This document shows positions 36,320 to 47,000 of a stretch of 64,000 nt of DNA, piece after piece. The notes beneath the pieces were generated by a model, which made no database searches, was not told where the DNA came from, and worked only from the letters and a program-made list of their open reading frames with translations. This DNA comes from Culex pipiens pallens (lineage: Eukaryota; Arthropoda; Insecta; Diptera; Culicidae). Both the position numbers and the translations under genes were made by a program. The stretch is taken from assembly GCF_016801865.2 (NCBI RefSeq), contig NC_068937.1, positions 9,496,157 through 9,560,156 on the forward strand. The letters run 5' to 3'. Numbering within the stretch: the first letter of the stretch is position 1; every line of letters starts with the position of its first letter.

Positions 36320-39222
36320 TCACAGTTCTAAGCAGAGTTCCGGTCTGATATCGACCTGTACTCCTGCAATGGCCGTCATCCGTTCTCGACTGCTCGTCGA
36401 AAGACCGTGGCAGTTCCAAAGGTTGAGTCGTTCCAGCACCGGACAGAACCGGCGGATGTGCCCAGCGGAGGCATCTGTGAACCCGACGCAATCCTCAAAC
36501 GACAACCGCTTTAACCGAGGCAATCCCTGGCACCACAACAGAAGTATCTCGCTGGCCTCCACGTGCCGGACGCCGGTCAGCCGAACTTCCTGTAGCCAGG
36601 GAAATAACCGGGACAGTGCCACCAGTACCTCCTTCCGGAAGACGCACCGGCTCAGATGAAGTCGCTGGACGTTCGAATCCGTGGACCGTTCCGAAAGGCA
36701 GTCCATCATCCGGTCCACGTTGATTCCTTCCAGCGTAAGACTCTCCAGATACTTCAGCGAGCGGACAGCCTCGAACAGGCAGGATCCGCTCTCGAAGAAG
36801 TTGCGCTCAAAGTGGATCGTGCGGATGTTCCGCGAGTCGATCATGTGCCGGATCAGGCTGTTCCGCGGGATTCGCATTCCGGCGAGCGTTATCTTGCGCA
36901 GGTTGTAGTTGATGTGGCCACCGAAATCTATCTGAAGGTGGTTGAAAGTGCGCGAACTTCGGATCGCGAGGCATTCTACGGCGAACAGGACCGGGGGCAA
37001 GGGGGTGGACACTTCGCGTAGGCTGATCTTTAGACGCTTCAAGTTCGGTAAGTTTGTCCCAATTGCTCGGAGTCCCTGCAATGAAATTGACAGTTACTTA
37101 CCTTTAGAATTTAAGATTTTGAGCTGTCAAAATGATCAAGGTAAGCAATACAAGAGGCAGCCTTGAAAGACACTTTAAACGGGTTATTCTAATCGGTCTC
37201 GATTCAGAACGAAAGTCCAGACTGAGATAAAAATAGAAAAACGGTCAAGCCAGACCTCGTAGAAAGCTTGACGCCCCACTTGAAGCATGTTGCGTCAGCT
37301 GTTACTACACAGTTGATCTCGTGAATCACTGAAACTCAAGATAAGTGACTTACTGCGTCAGATATCGCCTCCAGGCTGGTCACGTTAAAGTGCTGGATGC
37401 TGCTTTGCAGCCGACTGAACTCAATCAAATCTTGCTCGCCGTACTGACCGGAACCTTCCAGAGAAATTCGCTGCAGGTGTAACCGGCTCAAGTTGGCAAT
37501 TTTCTCCAACAGGAAAGCGGACACTTGCTCCAGTTTGATTCCCTCCAAAGTATCCTGAACCGTTTCGACGAACTCCAGCACAGTTCTCTCGTAACCCTCA
37601 CTAATTGGCTTGAAGCCATCTTCCAGCTTGAGTAGCCTAAGTCCCGGACAGCACCCCCGCAAAACTTCCAGCAGTTCAATCCGATCCAATCGCAACACTT
37701 CCAGCTTTCCCAGCTTGAAATCCGCCACTGAACCACTCCGAAAATCATGCTCCGAACCGCACCGAAACGTGAACCGTTTCAGCTTCGGCGACAAGCTCAA
37801 GATCCTCAGAACCGTTTCCGTCGAAACGCGGCACCCTTCCACCGTTAGCGTTTCCAGTTCCTGCCCCAGGACGGGCCACCACCGATCCACCTGCTCCGTA
37901 ATGGTCAACGAATCCAACACTACCCGCGAATATCGAGCTTTCGACCCGGCAAACACCCGCACCGACTCCGCTTCCGGTTCCAGCGTGGAACGCTGTGGAA
38001 AGTGAACCACGAACCGGTTCATCAGAACCGGAGACCGACGGACAATTTCGTTCCACTGGCGGCAACCCAGTCACGGCGTTCTCACAGGATTCTTACAGAA
38101 TTCTAACAGAGCGAAAATATTCTTACTAGAACACTGCCATCATCCTGCCAGATCTTTGTAAGAATTCTCAAAGAATTCTAGCTCAAATGCAATAACCGGT
38201 TCTAGCAGGAACGGCGAAATCAACCGGTTGTGTAAGAATCCTGCTAGAATGCTGCTAGAGTATTCTGACAGGCCAACCTGCTAGAATTCTGTAAGAATTT
38301 TGCTAGAACGAGACGGCAAAATTTTCTGCTAGAATCCTGCTAGAATTCAGTAAGAATGTTCCAGCTAATATTTCTGGTAGAATCTATAATTTAATTAAAA
38401 ATTGATAAGAAAAAAGAAGTAATTTTTCTGTTGGATTTCAGATGAAAGACAACAAGATGTTTAATCTTTTATTACTCACAAAAACATTCACAGAAAAATA
38501 CAACGGTCTCATTTACACTTGTTTTTTTTGTGCACCATTTACTTCACTACGGTTGATTCTTAATTCTTCTACGGTTGATGTCCGCGTTGACATGGCAGGA
38601 GCGGAAGCACCGAACTCTACGACTCATCTCTTACCAACCTGGACTCAAAAATCGTAGCAGGCCTGAGGGCATTCCAGAAATGATGTCCGTAAACGGCTGC
38701 TGGGATCGAAGTTGGTTGTGGTTGGTGATGTTCTGACGCGTCTTCCGGGCGTATGTAATGGGATTAGTACCTGTGAAATATATAAAAATAAACAAAATAG
38801 TTGTTTCAATGTAACGCGTTCTTACCAAACTCCGGAAGATCAGGTTAGAAACGGAACGCCACCGAATCGACATTTTTTCACTGATGGGAAAATTGCCACT
38901 TTTGGCAACAAGTTTTTTTTTCCAAGATGGCGACAACAATGCGGTTTGGCGAAAATGACGTCATTTTCGACAGATTTTACTCTGTCAGAATGTTCTAACA
39001 AAATTCTTAGATAATTCTGGCAGGCCTGCTAGAACCGTTCTAGCAGGATTCTAGCAGAACAAACTCTGCTAGAATTTCTCGTGACCGGGAAGTGGCGCGA
39101 GCTTGCGCCAACTGGTACGTGTTGAGGTTGAGGAGCACCTTTTCCCAAAGTTCGGCCGGAAGTTGCACTTCCGGCGAGGCGCGTTTTATAGCGCACGATT
39201 TGGCTGGAGCGGACGCGATCAT
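36320..39222 (-). CDS. F-box/leucine-rich-repeat protein, F-box exon interrupted by a transposon
   Basis: Probable substrate adaptor of an SCF ubiquitin ligase. Coding parts on the minus strand are 39222-39090, then (after the 1024-bp insertion 39089-38066) 38063-37354, an intron (37353-37076; GTAAGT..TTGCAG) and 37075-36320. With the insertion and one copy of its 2-bp duplication removed, the frame is continuous and gives about 532 residues. The F-box is at about residues 19-60 (LPAELWEKVLLNLNTYQLAQ and, across the insertion, CRQWNEIVRRSPVLMNRF). LRR-like repeats follow (LKRFTF, LESLTLEGI, LKRLSFEDC, LERLNLWNC) to the C-terminus. As given, translation from the ATG would stop within the element after about 60 codons. 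The rest carries no other break, so the insertion looks recent or polymorphic. I do not recognise a specific orthologue. The start at 39222 is chosen because a TATA box lies just upstream. Confidence 0.8.
38066..39089. mobile_element. 1024-bp DNA element, TIR CCCRGTCACG, TSD AA/TT
   Basis: It starts CCCAGTCACG and ends CGTGACCGGG, with AA on both sides (38064-38065, 39090-39091). Both subterminal regions are packed with copies of TTCTAGCAGGATTCT-like motifs in both orientations, the usual transposase-binding arrangement of DNA elements. The middle holds a small transcription-unit-like segment (38873-38468, minus). No transposase is visible. The superfamily is unassigned. CCCRG ends with a TT duplication also mark the MITEs at 25645 and 27023. 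Confidence 0.85.
38645..38873 (-). CDS. Putative two-exon mini-gene inside the transposon
   Basis: On the minus strand an ATG (38873) opens a 16-codon exon ending at donor GTAAGA (38825). A 55-bp intron ends TTTCACAG (38771). A second exon of 42 codons, including the stop, ends at 38645, in phase. AATAAA follows at 38473-38468, and TGACGTCA lies upstream (about 38957). The 57-residue product (MSIRWRSVSNLIFRSLVLIP...) matches nothing I know. Another frame of exon 2 (TNPITYARKTRQNITNHNQL) also looks protein-like, which suggests a captured host-gene fragment. Coding status is speculative. Confidence 0.3.
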
Positions 39223-39268
39223 GGTGAAAGATGGAGTTGGACTAAACGGTTGGTCTCGAGTGGGTTGA

Positions 39269-39276
39269 TATTTATA
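39269..39276 (-). promoter_or_regulatory. TATA box of the F-box gene
   Basis: TATAAATA on the minus strand lies 47-54 bases before the chosen ATG at 39222. That puts transcription start near 39245 and a leader of only about 25 bases. An in-frame ATG at 39279 would lie upstream of the TATA box and is therefore unlikely to be used. Confidence 0.55.
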
Positions 39277-39279
39277 CAA

Positions 39280-41002
39280 TTGAGTGAATCATTTTGGCAG
39301 GGTAGAAACGGACATTGTCGGCTCATCCTAAGTGCTATAAATTGATAAATGACAGTTTGACAGCATTTATAGCAAAATCCATAAACAATAACATACTAGA
39401 AAACTTTACCTTAAAACAACAACATGCTCAATTAGTTTTTTTTTTCAAAACAGCAACAGAACGTCTCGGATGACGATGCTATAATTGTGAGAGCGTTGTT
39501 ATCAACATTCTTTCTCGTCATGTATACAAAACAAGACCACGTGCGTGGATAAATCTTTTTACGTCATTTATGTAACTGCTCAAAATAATCTTCTCAATGC
39601 ACTTTCGTTGGCTGTTAGTAAAATAATCAGCGCGCTGCAACTTTGCCATAATGGCGGCTGACCGACTGTCGCGTAACTTTGTTTACGTTTCGCTGCGATG
39701 ACGTTTGAAAATATTTCAATAATGCCGATGGGATAACGCAGCATGGCGTGATTTGAGGCATGTGAAAATCATTCAGCATTCTCGGAATACCAAACGCGTT
39801 GTTATTTCCGCAGGTCATAATTTTATAGCAACTCTTTCGGCGGGACATTTCGGATCGAAGCAAGCCACGTTCACATTTGTTTTTAGTGTTTTTTTTTCGA
39901 TAACAATCTCCATGATGTTGTTTGGATCGCCTGCTATAATGTTTAACTCTGCTCTGTCTTCTTTCTCTCTCTCTCTCATCTTTCAATAAAATTCTTCAAT
40001 AATACAAAAAAGACTGACAAAAAAACAATATAATTATCTATCGCGCGCTCTCTCTCTCTTTCACTAGGCTTAGCAGTCGCTGAATGTTGTTGCTGTTTCG
40101 ATTGTTCTCTCCTGTTTGCGTCTGCGCTCTCTCTTCACGCGCGTTCACGTTCATGCATTGTTTCACGATTTATGGCAAATAAGTTACAAACAGTGTGTGT
40201 GTTTCTTACTATTCTTCTTCTTGCTTGTTGCTTTTAGTTGATTTTTGTTTTGTTTCGTTTAGGAACTTTCACATTACATTTGATGCGGGGAATCGTTTCT
40301 CTCTCTTTCTTTTCATTTGCGTTTTTTGTGTATATCAAAAAATATGCTTCTCTTCCTAAAAATTTCAGAGGAAAACTTAAAAGTTTTTCACCGTTCTGTT
40401 TGCGAGATTTGAGTGTGTGGAAGTGTTTTTGTTTTTTTTTTGTAAATAATTTGTTCGCTAATAGTAAGGTTAGGAGGAATGTTTTGATTTTTTTTGTATA
40501 GGTTAGGAAATTTTGGAACCGAAGGAAGGGGCGAAAGTAATTGCGCCAGCGCTATTTTACTAAAAACATAAGATATTACTGGAATGTTTGAATCACTGGG
40601 AAAATGTAGGGAATGCTACAACTAAATCCTGAGAAAGGGGCGAAATAAAGGAAAACTGGCTGCACTGGTACTATTTGCGCTTAAATTTGACAGTTTGTGA
40701 GTGACGTTACGTTACCTGAATGTTGTTTGACCTTGAATTGAATGTTCGTCATCATTGAGGTGGAGTAAAGTCATTATCAAAGTGTCAAATTCTAGCAAAA
40801 CAATGCAGAATGGCCGTAGTGGGTTTGTAAACAAAGAGTGTATGAGCAAGATACGCTATTTGTTTACAAACCTAAAACGGCTCTTTTGCATTGTTTTGCT
40901 AGAAATGAAGCACGCTACAAGTCTTTAAAATAAAAGTCACTGGTCAAAGGGGTGATAGAAAAGGTGCGCAAAGGGGCGCTGAACTAAAACGGCGGGATCG
41001 TC
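39280..41002. other. F-box promoter flank and zfh2 3' region
   Basis: Everything right of the TATA box up to the zfh2 stop codon. It contains CT-rich microsatellite stretches (about 39958-39980 and 40045-40065), a small palindrome (40790-40904) and short unrecognised frames. The zfh2 3' UTR must lie in its right part. I did not find a further zfh2 coding exon. Confidence 0.5.
40790..40904. mobile_element. 115-bp MITE, TIR TTCTAGCAAAACAATGCA
   Basis: TTCTAGCAAAACAATGCA and TGCATTGTTTTGCTAGAA form perfect 18-bp inverted ends. Inner GTTTGTAAACAAA and TTTGTTTACAAAC continue the palindrome. The target duplication is unclear. Confidence 0.6.
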
Positions 41003-44000
41003 CTAGAAGGGGCAGTCATTTTCCCGTGGTTGAAATTCCCGCCGGCTGACGTCCATGCTGGAGTCGGAGTCTTCGCTGCCGCTGGTGAAGGAGTGCGCAA
41101 TCTGGGCCGCCGCCAGCTGGGCCTTGGCGCTGCGCTTGTTGCTCTCCTCCTTGAAGCAGTGGTTCTTCTGGTGGCGGATCAGCTCGTAGTACCGCTGGAA
41201 CACCAGGTTGCACTTCTTGCAGGTGTAGTTGATGTTGATGGCCTTCTTGTCGTCCGCCTCGAACGTCGGGTTGGGCTGGTTCTCGTAGATCTTGCGCTGC
41301 TTCTGGCGGGCGTTCTAGGGAAAAGAAGAGAACAATGTCAAACGTGTCTCCTTACCAGTTCTAGCGACAGCTGGTGGCCACTAGCGTACTCACCTGGAAC
41401 CAGACGACGATCACTCTGGGCGAGAGCATCAGCAGCTTGCTCAGATACTCCAGATCGCTGTCCTTTGGGTACGAGTTGTTCTCGAAGAACTCCTGCAGCA
41501 CCTTGATCTGGTAGTCGGTGAAGCGCGTCCGGTTCGCCCGCTTGCCGTTGGAACACGTGATCGACTGGTTCTGGCCGCCCATCTGCGAGATCATTCCACC
41601 GGTGATCGAGCCGGGCGGTGAAATGACCGGACTATCGATCGGACTCGGAATCTTCATGTCGTCCAGCAGGCCCGGAGTTCCACCCAGCTGACGGTTGCTC
41701 TCCATGTGCTTCTTCAGCGAGATCGCACTCGGCGGCCGCATCGGCAGCGGACTCGAGGTGGTCGAATCGATCTGCAGATCGGCCGGAATCGGCGACTCGT
41801 TCGACGATTCGGACTTGATCTTTTTCTTCTTGTTCGACATGAGTTCCTTGCTGAGATCGGAAGCCTGCTGCTGGAAGAAGCTTGCCACGTTGGCCTGCAG
41901 CTGGGACTGGGCCTGCTCGTGCTGGACCTGGAAGTCGGCGTTGAAGTTGTCCGGGAAGAGATTCTTATTTAGTTGAAAGTTTCCCAGCTCCTGGCTAGCC
42001 TGGTGCTTGGACAAGGATTCGATCAACGACTTGCTAAAATTCTGCTTCATCTCGTTCATCTTCAAATCGGCCGAGTTCTGCGAGGTTTCCTGCGAGTCGT
42101 TCGATTTGAACGACGCGTCCAGGTCGGTCACCTTGGTCTCGCCGGTGCGCTCGTACTCCTCGACGTTCAGCTTCGTGGACGGCGGAATGCTAAAGTTGTA
42201 CGGACTGTCCTTGGAGCGTTGACGTTCCTTGAACAGCGTGTTCCGGAACCAGTGCTTGACCACCTTCGGCGGGAGGTTCGCCTTCAGCGACATCTCCTGG
42301 ATGCTTTCCTCACTTGGCGAGTTGTTGATGTCAAAGTGGGACCGCAGAATGCGCAGCTGATCGTCGGTGATGCGAGTTCGGGCGCGTTTCTGGGTGCACG
42401 GCTGTTGTTGCGGCGGTTGGGGCAGCATTTTGCCGTCCATTGCGTGCTGCATCATGTTCAGATCGAGCGGAGACTTGCCGTTGAGATTCTGCGGCAGGTT
42501 GACCTGGGGCAGTTTGGTCTTGTCCACCGGGATGATCTTCTCCAGGTCGGTTTTGGCGTTGATGTCTTGACCTTTGGGCGGAACTCCGCCAAAGTTGAGC
42601 TGCGGTGCGAGGTTCAAGTAGCTCAGCGACATCAGGTGGTGGAAGTGCATAAAGTTCAGTACGTTGAGGGCGTTCGGACCGAGTTTGTTGTTCGGGTCGG
42701 TCGCAAACTGGAGTAGCGAGGCGTTTTTCAGGAAGTTGGGATCCGCCATCAGGTTCGCTGTCGGATCCATCGGGAATGGGGTCTTCCCGAGGAGGGCTTC
42801 CGGATTAAGGTCGAACCCTGGCATAGCGTTCACCTTGGCGAGTTCGTTCAGCGCTTGCTGCTGGAAGTTGTCGGCAAAGGTCTCCGGCATGGCGTTGCTC
42901 TCCAGCATCTTTTTTTTCAGCGCAAAACACTCTGGACTGAGTTCCAGATGATTTTCCAGCGTTGCCTTGTTCGGGAACACCTGGAAGCAGCACTCGCACA
43001 GGACGATTTCCGGCTTGTCGATGCCTCCAAGCTGAGCCGCTCCCATCCCAAGTGCTCCCAGCATCGGGTTCAGCATCGGCGGTGGTTGCTGCGGAAGCTG
43101 AACCGGTTGTTGAGGCGACTGTTGCTGTTGTTGCTGCGGTGGCATCTGCGGCTGCTGCTCCGCTGGAGATTTGATCTTACGCATCGGAGTATCGTCGATA
43201 AAGTTTGGCGACTCGTGACTTTCCGGTATCGTTTTGATGAGCGGAAAGTCCGACGGCTTCTTCTCCCCAACAACCCCTCCAACGTTCCCAAACATGCTCC
43301 GCTCCTGCAGTCGACAAGCTCGCGTCTGATGCAGCACGCTTCTCATGTGGATGTCCAGCGTGCTTCCCTGGGTGTACGCTACGTTGCAGATGTCACACTT
43401 GAACTTCTTCCGGGCAGTCTCTTTCTCGTCCAGGTCTTTCCGCTTCTCCCCTACTCCTCCCACTCCCCCTTCCCCGAACATTGGCAAGCCAAAGTTCTTA
43501 AAGTCTTGCTTCTCCCCGTGCTCGCACGCATCTCCTCCGTCGAACGAGAACGGGAACGGCGGCTGCTTCTCCGACTTGACCTTCTTCAGCTTGTTCAGAT
43601 GCGAGACGCTGTTGTAGTGCACCAGCAGGATGTTCTTCTGCGTGAAGCTCTCCATGCAGATCGTACACTTGAACGGCCGATTCGGATTCGTAAACTTCTC
43701 CGACTTGATGTCGTAGAACAGCTGCTGCTTGTTGGCGAGACCACCGATTCCATCCGTCCCTCCCCCACCACCTCCACCACCCACCCCCTTGCAGTCCTTC
43801 TCCTTCGGCATGTGGAACACCGTAGTTGCGTGTCGTTCCAGCGCTGCCGAGTCGGTAAAGCTGAACCGACAGTCGCTGCACGAGAACTTCCCACCCCCGT
43901 CCATCGAACCGTCCAGACTCTTGTCGTAGTAGAGGCTGCTCTTGCTGCTCATGGACTTTTCACTCAGCCGATCCTCGTCGGCGCTGTCCCGCGTCTGGCT

Positions 44001-47000
44001 ACGATCCGACTTGGGACTCATGCCGTTCTTGTTGTTGCTTCCGCTGTTCATCATCTTGCGCTTCAAATCCTTAAAGAACAGTATCGAGCTGGCGTCCTGC
44101 GGGTTCGCTTCGCCCTTTTGCGCTTGCGACTCTTGCGGGTGCTTCTCCGTGATGTGAGCCGTCAGCGAGTTGATGTTCTTGAAGTGGGCATCGCAGTAGA
44201 AGCACTTGGTCGACTCCCGCAGCGAGTGGTAAAACAGATGCCGGTTCAGCTTCTCGTGCGTCTTGAACGCGAACGGGCACAGCTTGCAGCGGTACTTGTA
44301 CGTGTGGTTCTCCGAGATCAGGAAGTTCAGGTGGTTCGCCTTAAAGTGCTGGTGCAAATCGGTGAGGTTGTCGAATGCGTCCTTGCAGTCGTTCAGGAAG
44401 CACGCGAGATCCTCCGATTCGGCGTTACGTTTGAAGTGATTGCTTTCGTTGCAGTGTATCTTCAGGTCTACCATCGAGTCGAAGCAAACCTTACAGAAGG
44501 AACATTTGATCTCGGGCGAGGGCGAGCCTTCCTTCTTCGCCGGCGGTGACTTGTCCGGACTGCCAAGCTGCTGTTGTTTGGTGGTCTTAAGAAATTGCGA
44601 GGTATCAACCAGCTTCAGCAGTCGGTTCAAGCCTTCCATCTTGATGTTGTGCACGCGAATTACGTGCGTCTCCACGTTCACCTGATCCAGGAACGTCTCC
44701 GGGCACAGCGGACACGAAACCGTCTGCACCTGGTTCTTCTCCAACTTCCCCCCATCCCCCACCTCCCCATCGCCGCCCTTCCCACCCCCAATCACGCTCT
44801 CCAGAATCTCCGCCAAATTCCCGTGCTTCAGATCGTTGCAGTTCTCCTTCAGAGCGAACGTGTCGTTCATGAAGGTGACCTTCTCGATCAGTCGCAGGTT
44901 CTGGGCACTGCGCGCCTCCGTCAGCGTCCGCAGGTAGTCGAACGGTTTCTTCTGGATCGCCGACGACGGCACGTTCAGGTTGGGAAAGTCCTGCGCCAGC
45001 AGCTCGTTGCCGACGTTGTGGTTCGCCAGCAGGTGCTGCATCACGTTGATCTTCTTCGACGAGAAGTTGTTGCACACGCTGCACACCAGGCAGCGATCCT
45101 TGCAGCCCGCTCCGCCGTCGGCACCGGTTCCACCGGATCCACCACCCGCCGAGCTGTTTCCACTGCCATTGTTGTTGTTGTTATTGTTATTATTCCTGTT
45201 GCCGTTGCAGTTCTCCCCGTTCCAGGGTTTCTTCTCCTGCAGGATGCTGCACAGCGCACTGACGGCGGAACCGGTGCCGTGGTTGTTGTCTCCGATGGCC
45301 GCCGATGCCGAGTCCATTGCATCTTGGGAATCGGCGCCTGACGAAAAAAAAAGTTCGATTTCTGTTAGCATATTGAAAATTATTTAAGTTTGTCGAAGAA
45401 CTTAAAATATCTATTGATAACCAGAAAAATCAAATCTGTTCCCTCATGAACTTTTTTTTTGATTCCCAAACTCACTCATGAAAGCTGTTCATGATTACAA
45501 GAATGTATTTTCGTATAAATCAACTAAAGTTACATTATCTAAGTCTAGTGCACCGTTACCCTATGCTGTCAATTTTCCAGAGGAATAAAAAATCTAGTTT
45601 TATGTTTATCTTCTCGGAATTTTAAAATTCAGCTATTGGGTCCTAAAATTAAGCCTAAATTTGTGATATTATTGTTCACAAAGAAAAAGCTTATTTTTCT
45701 GAGAACAATGACCCTTCGAACGACCTTAAAGGATTTAAAATTGATTTTTAATTCAATTTTTGAAAATTAACTTCGCGGCCCTTCTTGACAGAAAAGGTCC
45801 TATTTGACAGCTCGTTCCAAGGGAATTAAGTTGATCCATCGAAAAAATGTTGTCTTGTCAATATTTTTTTTTTTGCATTAAAATGAAAAAAAGTGATCAG
45901 AAATGGTTTAATCGTGTTTTTTGTCATTGTTGTACATAATTGGGTACTAAAGCCCTTTGTCAATTTTTATGTACAACGGTAAAAAACACGATCAAAAACC
46001 ATTTCTGATCACTTTTTTTTTCATTTTTATGCAAAAAAATAATGACAAGACAACATTTTTTCGATGGATCAACTCCCAAGTAGCAAGAAAAACATCGCTC
46101 CTTATTTTGTTGTTCAACAATTGCTGCATAAGTGTTTTTATTCGTTAATTATTGAACAAGTGTCAAAAAATTTGGTCTATTGTTCACATTTTGACCAAAA
46201 AACCATTGTTCAACATGGCTGTGTAACACAAATGCCAAATCTAGCAACGGTTTACGAACAGTTCATTTTGAAGTTTATTCTGACCTCAATGCAACATGCT
46301 TGTAGAACTCGAAAAGCAAAATGACATTTGCAGACATGATGTTTCATTTCAGTTTGCTATGGTCCCCTTGGAACAAGCTGTCAAGTAGGAACTTTTTTGT
46401 CGCGAGGTTAATTTTTCAAAATTGATTTAAAAATCCATTTTAAACTCTTTGTGGTCGTACAAAGGGTCATTATATCAGAAAAATAAGCTTTATCGCTGTA
46501 AACAATAATATCAGCAATCTAAGCTTCATTTTAGGACCCAATTGACATAGGGCTTTAGTATCCAATTCCCCACGCAAACAGCATGGAAAAAACAAAAGTG
46601 CTCGGATCGGGCTCAAATTTTGTCTGGGGGTTCCCTGGCTGAAATAATTAGACCCATATTTTTTGTTTGGCCTTTAGGGTGACCTACGCCGTGTTAGGGT
46701 GGTCTGAAAAATTGCCATTTTCGTCGATTTTCGCAAAAAACACTTTTTTCGAAAAATCATAACTCATCGCCATTTCAACCGATTTCAATTGTCTTATACG
46801 CAAATGAAAGGTGATAAGTCAGCCTTTTAAAAATAATAAGAAGATAATAAGAAATTTCAAAAATCTAGGATAACATATGAAAAGGGCGTATGTAACATTA
46901 AAATGCCATTTTGACGGTGCCTGGACAAAAGAGTATATGTCTGGAAATATTTTTAACGGATTTTTACGTAACATACTAAAAAATGGGAAGAGTTCATTTA

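Noticed and set aside
39223..39279. Upstream in-frame ATG (39279) as start of the F-box protein
   Set aside because: It lies before the TATA box at 39269-39276, so a transcript driven by that box would not contain it.
42855..44549. 564-codon plus-strand frame and other antisense frames opposite zfh2, Asator and sv exons
   Set aside because: They lie opposite recognised zinc-finger, homeodomain or paired-box exons and have the Leu/Arg-rich composition typical of antisense reading of GC-rich coding DNA.
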